Below, in pieces: positions 8,751-16,337 of a stretch of 64,000 bases of DNA (its first letter is position 1; every line of letters starts with the position of its first letter). The DNA is from Canibacter zhuwentaonis. Lineage in GTDB: Bacteria > Actinomycetota > Actinomycetes > Actinomycetales > Microbacteriaceae. The stretch lies in NCBI RefSeq assembly GCF_018531145.1, contig NZ_JAHDSZ010000001.1, positions 248,001 to 312,000 of the forward strand, written 5' to 3'. A program made the position numbers and the translations under genes. The notes beneath the pieces were generated by a model. The model worked only from the letters and a program-made list of their open reading frames with translations, searched no databases and was not told the DNA's origin.

Positions 8751-9383
8751 TTACTCGGCCAGTTTCGTGATGGTTAGCAGACCGTTACCGGTTGGTGTGA
8801 GGCTTGTTGCGACTGCGGTTGATTCCACAACCGCGGCGAGCAGGTCTCTGAAGTTCGTGGTGATAGAGTCCCGCGCCGCTGGATCGGCAACCTGACCGTG
8901 CCACAGCGCGTTGGGGACGAGAATTGATCCGCCCTGGCGCACAACCAGCAGCCCGTGCTCAATGTATCCCAGCAGATTGCTGGGGTTCGCATCAATCAGG
9001 AGCAGGTCGTACGAGTTGTTCTCAAAGCGCGGCAGCATCTGAGATGCGTCCTGAGTTATGAAGCGATAGCGCGACGCGGCAATTCCCGCAGCCTGAAAAA
9101 GCGGTTTCGCCTGGTTCTGAAATTCCGACTCAATATCAACCGAGGTGAGTGTTGCCTGTGGCAGGTGGCGCAGCAGCGAAAGCCCAGAGACACCGCACCC
9201 GGTGCCGAGCTCGCAGATTTTTTTCGCGTTGGTCATAACCGCAGTGCTTGCGATCACGGCGGCGGTTGCGCGACTCACCGGTGCTATACCAAACTCCAGC
9301 GATAGCTTGCGTGCCCGCGTAATGGGCTCGGGCTCAGCATGAAAATGCTCAGTGTATTGCCAGTTACTTGATAGTTTATTCAC
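8751..9383 (-). CDS. SAM-dependent O-methyltransferase (Rv1220c type)
   Basis: A class I methyltransferase of 210 residues, of the catechol-O-methyltransferase-like branch. Motif I is KICELGTGCGVSGL (about 55-68). The acidic residue that holds the SAM ribose follows in TSVDIE, and DLLLIDANPSN (about 127-137) is the usual post-II motif. It begins with GTG after GGGGAG at a spacing of 5. The place next to tatB, divergent, is the same as for the Rv1220c protein of mycobacteria. The substrate is unknown. In mycobacteria sigE, rseA and htrA lie between this gene and tatB, and they are absent here. Confidence 0.88.
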   Translation of the reverse strand: MNKLSSNWQYTEHFHAEPEPITRARKLSLEFGIAPVSRATAAVIASTAVMTNAKKICELGTGCGVSGLSLLRHLPQATLTSVDIESEFQNQAKPLFQAAGIAASRYRFITQDASQMLPRFENNSYDLLLIDANPSNLLGYIEHGLLVVRQGGSILVPNALWHGQVADPAARDSITTNFRDLLAAVVESTAVATSLTPTGNGLLTITKLAE

Positions 9384-9447
9384 AATTCTCCCCGTCAGTA
9401 TATTGTAAAGCGTACTGCTAACAGCGCATAAAACATCTTACTATTAG

Positions 9448-9462
9448 TAAAATAATATTATG
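9448..9462 (+). promoter_or_regulatory. Leaderless-type -10 element of tatB
   Basis: TAAAAT (9448-9453) is followed by six bases and then the ATG of tatB. There is no ribosome-binding site in this AT-rich stretch, so translation most likely starts on a leaderless mRNA. Confidence 0.55.
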
Positions 9463-9879
9463 GGCTTAACGATCGAAAAGATTATGATTATCGTGGTAAT
9501 CGCGGTTATCATTCTGGGCCCTGAGAAACTCCCGGAATATGCGCAGCAGCTCGCGCAGCTCGTGAAAAACCTGCGCAGGCTAACGATGAGCGCTAAAGAG
9601 CGTATGCGCGAAGAAATGGGAGAAGAGTTCGGCTCGGTAGACTGGAAGCAGTACGATCCGCGGCAGTATGATCCGCGGAAAATCATCCGCGACGCAATAA
9701 TTCATGACGAGCAGAGCCAGGCTGTTAATAAGAAGCTGCGCGATGCCGGGTATGACGAGCAGGTGGCGGATCCGCGACGCGCTGCGGTCAGCGGTATGCT
9801 GATAGCGGATGCTGCAAAACAGCGCGAACAGGTGCTCACCAACGAGCGAACTGTGCCGTTTGACTCGGAGGCAACCTAG
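9460..9879 (+). CDS. tatB: Sec-independent (Tat) translocase protein TatB
   Basis: A 139-residue TatA/B-family protein: a short N-terminal membrane helix (IEKIMIIVVIAVIIL), the glycine-proline hinge GPEKLPEYAQQLA, an amphipathic helix and a charged cytoplasmic tail. The Glu-Lys-Leu-Pro after the hinge and the long tail fit TatB rather than TatA. TatB with TatC receives twin-arginine signal peptides; in aerobic actinobacteria the Rieske protein QcrA (58.7 kb) is a typical Tat-dependent client. A small internal duplication (QYDPRQYDPRK) is visible in the tail. The start lacks a ribosome-binding site. Confidence 0.92.
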   Translation: MGLTIEKIMIIVVIAVIILGPEKLPEYAQQLAQLVKNLRRLTMSAKERMREEMGEEFGSVDWKQYDPRQYDPRKIIRDAIIHDEQSQAVNKKLRDAGYDEQVADPRRAAVSGMLIADAAKQREQVLTNERTVPFDSEAT

Positions 9880-9982
9880 CAGGCTGTTGCAGCGGCGGAT
9901 AACCAGCGGTGCGGATGCGACCAGTACCGGGAGGCTGGTTGAGTTGGATGCTACCGACCAGTGCGACTGTGGCTAAGGCAAC
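9880..9982. repeat. Direct repeats and hairpins between tatB and mrp
   Basis: The 11-base string GGCAACCTAGC occurs at 9870-9880 (over the tatB stop) and again at 9977-9987 (over the mrp stop). Each copy can form a hairpin, most clearly GCAACC...GGTTGC at 9978-9996. ACCAG...CTGGT gives another inverted repeat near 9919-9938. These are probably back-to-back termination structures for the two convergent genes. Confidence 0.4.
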
Positions 9983-11143
9983 CTAGCGTGGTTGCAGGGG
10001 GAGTTGTTTATTGCTGAGATTGCGACCTCGCGCAACTATTTTTGAGGCGAGCTGCTTGATTGCCACGGCAGCGGGATCCGCTTGAGAATTAAACGTTGCT
10101 AAGCCTTTGTTATCGAGCGCCCGCCGGTAAGCTTCGCTAAACGGTATTTGAGTAAGCAGCCCTACGGGTGCAAACTCTGGCGATGTTTTTGCAAAGGCGC
10201 TGTTTAGATTCTGCGCAACAAGCTCGCCTCCGCCCGTGCCAAAGGGGTGAATTAGGCTGTTATCGGGCAGGCGCATACTGCTCAGGTTTTCAACAACGCC
10301 GATCACGGTTTGTCCGTTCTGATGAGCCAGCAGACCGGAGCGCACCGCAACACTCGCAGCAGACGTTTGCGGGGTAGTTACAACCAGCACCTCTGCGTGG
10401 GGCAGCAGCTGCCCAAAACTGAGCGCAATATCGCCGGTTCCCGGCGGCAAATCAACGAGCAGATAGTCAAGATCGCCGAAATAAACATCTCGCAAAAACT
10501 GTTCCAGGGTGCGGTGCAGCATCGGGCCGCGCCATGACACTGCAGTTTCCTGCGCGGCTTTATCGCCTAGAAACATACCAATTGAGATAGTGCTCACGCC
10601 GTTTGCCAGCGGGGGCATAATCATGTTGCCAACCCGGGTAGGTGAAACCGTGCGACCATCGCTGTCAACAAGTCCCATGAGAAGCGGAATAGAAAACCCA
10701 AAAATATCCGCGTCGATCAGCCCGACACGGTATCCGCTGGCGCTAAGCTCGAGCGCCAGCGATGCGGTTATTGACGATTTACCAACCCCGCCCTTGCCGC
10801 TGCTCACCGCGATTATGCGCGTGAGTGTACCCGGCGCGAACTGCATACCGCGTTGGGGACGGATCTGCTGAATTAGCCGGTTGCGCTCGTCAGGAGTCAT
10901 AACCGTGACGCTCAGCTCCAGGGAGGTAACCCCGGCAGTTTTTGTGATTGCCTCCCGCACGGCGCGCTCAATGCTTTTAGCCGCAGGGCAGCCATGTACG
11001 GTCAGTTTCAGCTGCGCGCTCACCTCGCCGGCGCTGCTGACGCTGCGCAGCTCGATCATTTCAAGATCCGTAATCGGTTTCCTGATTTCCGGATCGTGCA
11101 CAGCGCTAAGTGACTGCCAGACAAGCTCCTTAAGCATGGTCAC
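9983..11143 (-). CDS. mrp: Mrp/ApbC family Fe-S carrier P-loop ATPase
   Basis: A 386-residue scaffold/carrier ATPase of the Mrp/NBP35 group, implicated in Fe-S cluster delivery. The N-terminal MIP18-like (DUF59) domain (about 1-90) contains SAVHDPEIRKPITDLEMI and the HGCP cysteine motif. The ParA-like domain has a deviant Walker A, AVSSGKGGVGKSSI (about 111-124), Switch I VGLIDADIFGFSIP and Walker B-like LLVDLPPGTGD. I do not see the CPxxC motif that in many homologs binds the cluster near the C terminus, so cluster binding is uncertain. The start is GTG at 11143 or ATG at 11137. It is the last gene of the mgtE-like/DUF1003/mrp operon. Confidence 0.92.
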   Translation of the reverse strand: MTMLKELVWQSLSAVHDPEIRKPITDLEMIELRSVSSAGEVSAQLKLTVHGCPAAKSIERAVREAITKTAGVTSLELSVTVMTPDERNRLIQQIRPQRGMQFAPGTLTRIIAVSSGKGGVGKSSITASLALELSASGYRVGLIDADIFGFSIPLLMGLVDSDGRTVSPTRVGNMIMPPLANGVSTISIGMFLGDKAAQETAVSWRGPMLHRTLEQFLRDVYFGDLDYLLVDLPPGTGDIALSFGQLLPHAEVLVVTTPQTSAASVAVRSGLLAHQNGQTVIGVVENLSSMRLPDNSLIHPFGTGGGELVAQNLNSAFAKTSPEFAPVGLLTQIPFSEAYRRALDNKGLATFNSQADPAAVAIKQLASKIVARGRNLSNKQLPLQPR

Positions 11144-11154
11144 AAAATCCGCAG

Positions 11155-11796
11155 CTATATTTTTTCGTTAATGTTGAATCTACCAGTGAATGGGTTTTGC
11201 GTTATCGAGCTAACCTCGGTGTTTTTAATCGGGGCGCTCTGTGAGTCAGCTGCGGTGGTAGTTTGCGCTCCTGCATTGCTGCACTGCTGTGCTGTTGTTG
11301 TGGACATCTCTTCCTGTAGTTCTTCGAGCATAGTTTTTATTTCACCGCGTAACCATTCGCGGTCGGGCAGCTCTTTGAGCGCGAGCCGCAACGCCACAAC
11401 CTCACGTGCCAGAAACTCTGTGTCGGCGAGATTACGCTCGGCGCGTTGGCGATCTTGCTCGATGTGTACCCGCTCGCGATCATCCTGCCGGTTTTGAGCG
11501 AGCAGAATCATCGGGGCGGCGTATGAGGCCTGCAGCGAGAGAATCAGGGTGAGGGCTGTGAACCCGATTGCGGCGCTGTCAAAACGCATGTTTTCGGGTG
11601 CGAGCGTGTTCCAAATTATCCAGAGTGCACAAAACAGGGTCAGGATAACTAGAAAAGAAGGTGTTCCCATACCGCGCGCGATCGCCTCTGACCACTGCCC
11701 AAACTTCTCGCTGCGGCTGATTTTTTGCGAGCCGTCAAGATTTTTGGCGGATTTACGAGATGCGTTGCCAGCGTTGCTGTTGTTAGCCACTATCAC
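11155..11796 (-). CDS. DUF1003 membrane protein
   Basis: A 213-residue protein with two membrane helices (about 46-65 and 76-97) separated by the short loop TLAPENMRFD. After them comes the DUF1003 signature ASYAAPMILLAQNRQDDRER and a long charged helix (about 100-160). The C-terminal 45 residues are Ser/Thr/Gln-rich and probably disordered. The function of DUF1003 is unknown; it is often next to MgtE-type genes. A GGAGG element inside the end of the upstream gene serves it. Either the overlapping GTG (11796) or the GTG two codons later (better spacing) is the start. Confidence 0.88.
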   Translation of the reverse strand: MIVANNSNAGNASRKSAKNLDGSQKISRSEKFGQWSEAIARGMGTPSFLVILTLFCALWIIWNTLAPENMRFDSAAIGFTALTLILSLQASYAAPMILLAQNRQDDRERVHIEQDRQRAERNLADTEFLAREVVALRLALKELPDREWLRGEIKTMLEELQEEMSTTTAQQCSNAGAQTTTAADSQSAPIKNTEVSSITQNPFTGRFNINEKI

Positions 11797-13046
11797 GAGC
11801 CTCCATTTTCTGGTGTGTCGTCAGCATGACGCCAGTCATCTGGCAACAGGTGATCTAAAACATCGTCAATTGTAACAACCCCGACGAGACTGTTGTTATC
11901 GTCAACAATTGGCACCGCAACAAGGTCGTAGGTTGCGAGCCGTCGAGCAACCTCTGCCGCGCTGGCGGCAACGTGTACCGGCTCAATTTCCTCCAGCAGC
12001 GCAGAAAGTCTCTCGTGTGGCGGGAAGCGTAGCATCCGCTGAAAATGCACAATTCCCTGATATTCGCCGGTGGGTGTTTCGTAAGGGGGAAGTGTGACAT
12101 AGGCGGCGGCCGCCATTGCCGGTGGAATCTCTTGATTGCGGATCATTGCGAGCGCTGCAGCAACCGACGCCTCAGAGGAGAGCACAATTGGGCTGGGGTT
12201 CATTAGACCGCCGGCGGTATCCTGCTCGTATGCGAGAAGGCGGCGCACATCTTCGGCTTCTGCTGGCTCCATTAGATTGAGCAGTTCTTGACCGTGCCTT
12301 TCGGGCAGCGCGTAGATGAGGTCGGCGGCATCGTCTGGCTCCATGTGATCGAGCACATCAGCAGCCCGATCCGAGTCAAGCCAGGCGAGTATTTGCACCT
12401 GATCTTCTTCGTTCATCTCTTCAAGCGCATCCGCAACCATGCTATCAGACAGCGCCGCAACAACCTCGCGGCGGCGAGTGTCGGGCAGCTCTAGAAGGTT
12501 TTCGGCAAGATCGGAGGGCTTCAAATCAACCATTGTTTTGATGAGCTGCTCAGCGGATGTGCTGCCCGCGGCGTCGCTGTTGTGCTGCAACTCCTGCCAG
12601 CCGATTGTCTTGGTTTTGGCGCGCCCAAAAGCGGTCTGTGGTTTTTTTGCCTGCTTCACAAAAACATCCGCAATAACCCATTCCGACTGGCGAGTTTGCT
12701 CAATAGCGGCGTCTTCAATAAGCATTAGCTCGCCGTCGGTAACGGTTTTACGGGAGCGCCCAATAATTTCTGCGAGCACGCGATATTCACCCCCACGCTG
12801 TTTAAAACGGCGGATATTAATGCGTTCATTGGAGATAACCTGCCCTCCGGTGACGGAGATAATATCTGCTATCGGAATAAACACGCGCTTGCGCCCCGGG
12901 ATCTCTACCACCATGCCGGTAACTCGTGGCAGCTCATCCCACCGTTCGAGCACGACCACGTCACGCATTTTGCCGATACGATCGCCGTACGGGTCAAAAA
13001 CCGGGCGACCGGCTAGCCTGCTTACAAATACACGATTATCTGACAC
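11793..13046 (-). CDS. MgtE N-domain and CBS-domain protein without membrane part
   Basis: A 417-residue soluble protein. It has an N-terminal PRC-barrel-like region (about 1-95, RPVFDPYGDRIGKMRDVVV), then the superhelical MgtE intracellular N domain (about 160-285, with repeats such as ALEEMNEEDQVQILAWLD and MEPDDAADLIYALP), and a C-terminal CBS pair (about 290-400, ending VAVPIVDDNNSLVGVVTIDDVLDHL). The five-helix transport domain of MgtE is absent, so it cannot itself transport magnesium. The family may sense Mg2+ or nucleotides and regulate a partner. It heads an operon with DUF1003 and mrp and starts with GTG at what looks like a leaderless promoter inside a palindrome. Confidence 0.88.
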   Translation of the reverse strand: MSDNRVFVSRLAGRPVFDPYGDRIGKMRDVVVLERWDELPRVTGMVVEIPGRKRVFIPIADIISVTGGQVISNERINIRRFKQRGGEYRVLAEIIGRSRKTVTDGELMLIEDAAIEQTRQSEWVIADVFVKQAKKPQTAFGRAKTKTIGWQELQHNSDAAGSTSAEQLIKTMVDLKPSDLAENLLELPDTRRREVVAALSDSMVADALEEMNEEDQVQILAWLDSDRAADVLDHMEPDDAADLIYALPERHGQELLNLMEPAEAEDVRRLLAYEQDTAGGLMNPSPIVLSSEASVAAALAMIRNQEIPPAMAAAAYVTLPPYETPTGEYQGIVHFQRMLRFPPHERLSALLEEIEPVHVAASAAEVARRLATYDLVAVPIVDDNNSLVGVVTIDDVLDHLLPDDWRHADDTPENGGS

Positions 13047-13063
13047 GCACTATATAATAGTGC
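13047..13063 (-). promoter_or_regulatory. 17-bp palindrome over the -10 and start of the mgtE-like operon
   Basis: GCACTAT-ATA-ATAGTGC is a perfect inverted repeat (7-base arms, 3-base centre). On the minus strand it contains TATTAT (13059-13054), which stands 7 bases before the GTG at 13046. The repeat therefore covers the -10 element and the expected transcription start, the position expected for a repressor site. Confidence 0.5.
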
Positions 13064-13138
13064 AAACTTCTGTGTGCTCAGCTCAATTTTTAGCGGATAA
13101 ATAGGCTAATTCATAGCTAACAGTGGTTGAATAGAAAC

Positions 13139-13654
13139 ATGGCTTTTAGAAGAACGAACGGCGCAAAAATGATGCCTCCTGAGTTTTTTGAAAACCCCGG
13201 CGCGGGTGTTGTTTCAACGTACGATTCGGAGGGCGCGGCGCAGCACGCAATCGATATTTTGGTGGCGGATGGTTTTGCCGCAAACGGGCTGAGCATTATT
13301 GGCAGGGGAGTGCACAGTGTGGAAAAGGTGATCGGCAGGGTAACCTACGCAAAAGTTGCTCTCGGCGGTGTTTTCAGCGGTGTTTATCTGGGAATTGGGT
13401 TTACTCTCGTGGCGTTGCTGCTGGGGATTGTGAAAATCGAGAACGTTGGCGGCGCGTTTGGTGGAATTATGATTATTGGTATCGGCGCGGGCGTACTGCT
13501 GGCGATTCTTACGCAAACCTTTGCGGGAGCTCGTAAAAGATACACTTCTGTAACACGGATTTTGGCTGAGCGATACGAAATTGTAGCACCCGCAGCAGAT
13601 GTTACCAGGGCGCGTAGCATCTTGCAGGAGCACGCGATAAGAGAGCACAGCTAG
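13139..13654 (+). CDS. General-stress-protein-17M-like membrane protein (Rv1234 type)
   Basis: A protein of about 171 residues with a soluble N-terminal domain that starts GAGVVSTYDSEGAAQHAIDIL, the fold of general stress protein 17M-type proteins, followed by two hydrophobic segments (about 68-92 and 100-125) and a short charged end. Similar proteins sit next to the MgtE_N gene in mycobacteria (Rv1234). The function is unknown. An in-frame TTG at 13127 lies 7 bases after TAGCTA and could be a leaderless start; I prefer the ATG at 13139. Confidence 0.75.
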   Translation: MAFRRTNGAKMMPPEFFENPGAGVVSTYDSEGAAQHAIDILVADGFAANGLSIIGRGVHSVEKVIGRVTYAKVALGGVFSGVYLGIGFTLVALLLGIVKIENVGGAFGGIMIIGIGAGVLLAILTQTFAGARKRYTSVTRILAERYEIVAPAADVTRARSILQEHAIREHS

Positions 13655-13681
13655 CCGCTGCTGTTAACCGCGCTTTAGATT

Positions 13682-13717
13682 AGTATGGGTTCGGAGGTTT
13701 AACTCAGAACCCATACT
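13682..13717. terminator. Bidirectional terminator hairpin
   Basis: AGTATGGGTTC (13682-13692) pairs perfectly with GAACCCATACT (13707-13717), an 11-bp stem with a 14-base loop. It lies between the convergent stress-protein and aminopeptidase genes. Confidence 0.75.
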
Positions 13718-13724
13718 TTAATAA

Positions 13725-15203
13725 CTATTTACGCCCCGACTGCACCCAGGCTTCAACCTCGGCAACAGTGCGCGGGATGTGTGCCGAGAGGTTGCGAGAG
13801 CCATCTTCTGTGACCACAATATCATCCTCGATGCGCACTCCAATGCCCCAGAACTCTTCGGGAACTGTGAGATCTCCGGGGTGAAAGTAAAGACCTGGTT
13901 CGATTGTGAAAACCATGCCTGGTTCAAGAATTGCGTTATAGTACATCTCACGCCGAGCCTGTGCGCAGTCGTGCACATCAATACCCAGATGGTGGCAGGT
14001 GCCATGCACCATATAGCGCCTGTGATATGGCAGCTCGGGGTCTGGATTATCAGGCAGGAATCCCCACTGCTTGACCTTTTCTGCGATAACAGCCATGGCC
14101 GCGTCATGCACTTCGTGGAACTTAATACCGGGGCGGGCGACTTTGTGAGCTGCATCCGCCGCTTCCAAAACGGTTTCATAAACTTTTTTCTGAATCTCGT
14201 TAAAACGACCAGAAATTGGGACTGTGCGCGTAATATCGGCGGTGTACAGGCTCTCAACCTCAACACCGGCGTCGAGCAGCAGCAGCTCGCCCTCTTTTAC
14301 GGGGCCGTCGTTTGTTATCCAGTGCAGAGTGCAGGCGTGAGCGCCAGCTGCGGCTATTGTGTCATAACCCTCCCAGTTGCCCGCGGTGCGCGCGTGCTTG
14401 TGGAACATAACCTCAACAACCCGCTCGCCGCGCTCGGCGGTAACTGCGCTGTCGAGATTGTTAATAACCTCGTCAAAGCCCCTGCCAGTGGCGTTAACTG
14501 CGAGCTGCATTTGCGCTATCTCGTAGTCGTCTTTAACCAGGCGGAGCTCGTCTAGAAACTCTGCGAGCGCGGCGTTATCAAGGGTTACATCGTCAGCTGT
14601 GCTTTGAAACTCGGTAATTGGTTTGCAGTTAAGCCCCAGTGCGGTGCTCACCTGTTTTAGTGATGGTTTTGCGCCTATCCAAAACTCTCCAACTTCGGAG
14701 TTGTCAAAGAACTCTTTGCTGTAGCGAGTTGCGGACTCGGCAAAGTAGAGCGTAACAGTGTGCTGCATACTATCGCACTGTGCGGCTGCGCCCGCTACGT
14801 CATCAGCGGTGGTGGCTGTGTCCTCACTAATCGCACAGCTTGCAACAGGGTCGAAAACTAAAACTGCCCCCGGTGCCGCGTTCGCGCCCCAGCCGGTAAG
14901 GTGCGTAAAAGAGGTGTGCGGGCGGAACATATAAAAAGTATCGTTAGCGCGCTGTTTCATAATGCCCGCGGCGATCACAAGGCGCTTTGCGGCAAACTTG
15001 CGGCTCACCTTGGCGCGCCGCGCAGCAGCATACGGGGCAACTTCGTGTACGGTTGCAGGCTCGCTCGGCACTGCGTCCCAGTTGTTGCTCATGTATTCAA
15101 GAAACTTGCTGTCTACTGAGAGCGTTGTACGTGAAAAATTGTCAATCTTAACTTCGTGACTGGCACAAACAGAAACATTCCGGTTAGTATTTTTGTCGCT
15201 CAT
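13725..15203 (-). CDS. pepP: Xaa-Pro aminopeptidase (M24B)
   Basis: A 492-residue M24 metallopeptidase that removes an N-terminal residue preceding proline. The AMP_N domain (about 40-190) is followed by the pita-bread domain with metal ligands in LLLDAGVEVESLYTADITRT (two Asp), HGTCHHLGIDVHD (His), FTIEPGLYF (Glu) and GVRIEDDIVVTEDG (Glu). All five expected ligands are present. The N-terminal extension of about 35 residues is common in actinobacterial homologs. No clear ribosome-binding site precedes the ATG, which follows TAATAC by five bases. It is probably monocistronic. Confidence 0.95.
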   Translation of the reverse strand: MSDKNTNRNVSVCASHEVKIDNFSRTTLSVDSKFLEYMSNNWDAVPSEPATVHEVAPYAAARRAKVSRKFAAKRLVIAAGIMKQRANDTFYMFRPHTSFTHLTGWGANAAPGAVLVFDPVASCAISEDTATTADDVAGAAAQCDSMQHTVTLYFAESATRYSKEFFDNSEVGEFWIGAKPSLKQVSTALGLNCKPITEFQSTADDVTLDNAALAEFLDELRLVKDDYEIAQMQLAVNATGRGFDEVINNLDSAVTAERGERVVEVMFHKHARTAGNWEGYDTIAAAGAHACTLHWITNDGPVKEGELLLLDAGVEVESLYTADITRTVPISGRFNEIQKKVYETVLEAADAAHKVARPGIKFHEVHDAAMAVIAEKVKQWGFLPDNPDPELPYHRRYMVHGTCHHLGIDVHDCAQARREMYYNAILEPGMVFTIEPGLYFHPGDLTVPEEFWGIGVRIEDDIVVTEDGSRNLSAHIPRTVAEVEAWVQSGRK

Positions 15204-15292
15204 ATATGGTATTATTTCACATGGTTTTTAACGTATGCTTAAATCAGGTTAGTTACACGTTTAAGACATACTTAGAATTTTAAGAGAGCAAA

Positions 15293-16138
15293 ATGCACGA
15301 GCATCCGCAGTACGATCTGCACACACACTCTCACTTCTCTGACGGCACAACATCCGTTGCTGAAATTGCCGAGCTGGTTGCTGCAGCCGGGCTTGCTGGA
15401 TTCGCGCTCACAGATCACGATTCTGTGCGCGGTTGGGAAGAAGGGCGCGCCGCAGCCGCATCTTACGGGCTGGATTTCATCCCTGGAATCGAGCTGTCAA
15501 CTCGCGAAAACGGGGTCAGTTCGCACATTTTGGGTTATGGCTTTAACCCGCGCGATGAAAAACTGCTGACCGCGCTGCAGCAAATCCGGCTGATGCGAGT
15601 GCGGCGGGTGCAAGAGATAGTTGCGAAGCTGAGCTGCGATTACCAGATTTCGTGGGAGAGTGTGCAGGGCGTGAGTGCCAGCGCTGAGACAATAAGCCGC
15701 CCGCACATTGCCGACGCGCTGATTAGCTCTGGAATCGTGGCGGATCGCACAGTCGCTTTTAACACACTGCTACATCCCTCTTCTAAATACTATGTGCCGC
15801 TGCAGGAGCTGCGCACGAGCACAGCGGTGCAGCTGTTACGCAAGGCGGGCGGATGCGTTGTGCTGGCGCATCCGGCAGCTTTTAGAAATAAGACGATAGT
15901 CAGCAGGGAACAGCTGCGCAGTCTGCGCGAAGCAGGGCTTGCGGGAATAGAACTACGCCACCCGGAGAATGATCCGCAAAAACTCGCTCGCGTTTGCGAG
16001 GCTGCGACCGGGCTTGATCTGCGCATCACGGGCGCAAGCGATTTTCACGGCAGCGGCAAACCAAACAGGGTTGGATCGTACACCACAGGCGGTGACACCG
16101 TTGCAAAACTGCGCGAGCAGATGCTGCTGCCGAGCTAG
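15293..16138 (+). CDS. PHP-domain phosphoesterase (TrpH/RNase AM-like)
   Basis: A 281-residue PHP metallophosphoesterase. Metal-binding motifs are intact: DLHTHSHFSDG (about 8-18), ALTDHDSVRGWEEG, FIPGIELSTRENG, SRPHIADAL, VVLAHPAA and ITGASDFHGSGKPN. The insertion pattern fits the YciV/TrpH branch, which includes 5'-3' exoribonucleases and 3',5'-nucleotide bisphosphate phosphatases. The substrate cannot be fixed from sequence. It is divergent from pepP and begins after AAGAGAGCAAA. Confidence 0.9.
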   Translation: MHEHPQYDLHTHSHFSDGTTSVAEIAELVAAAGLAGFALTDHDSVRGWEEGRAAAASYGLDFIPGIELSTRENGVSSHILGYGFNPRDEKLLTALQQIRLMRVRRVQEIVAKLSCDYQISWESVQGVSASAETISRPHIADALISSGIVADRTVAFNTLLHPSSKYYVPLQELRTSTAVQLLRKAGGCVVLAHPAAFRNKTIVSREQLRSLREAGLAGIELRHPENDPQKLARVCEAATGLDLRITGASDFHGSGKPNRVGSYTTGGDTVAKLREQMLLPS

Positions 16139-16202
16139 TTGGGTTTTACTTATTTAATTAGGCGCTCTAAACTGTCGCAGAGCAGGTAAAACAGCGCCAC
16201 AA

Positions 16203-16242
16203 AAGCGGGTTACTAACGGTTATTACGTTAGCAAACCCGCTT
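16203..16242. terminator. Bidirectional terminator between PHP and rhlE genes
   Basis: AGCGGGTT pairs with AACCCGCT and, inside it, CTAACG (16213-16218) pairs with CGTTAG (16226-16231), around the loop GTTATTA. A-rich and T-rich ends on both sides suit termination in both directions. Confidence 0.8.
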
Positions 16243-16337
16243 GTTTGCTGCAGTGTTGAAGGCGTAGTTATTTTCGTGGCGGGGCAATTGTTTTTAGCAT
16301 CCGGGCATAGCCGCTTCGAGCGCCGGGTGCAGTCGTG

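Noticed and set aside
11793-13046. Complete MgtE magnesium transporter
   Set aside because: The sequence ends after the CBS domains with no membrane helices.
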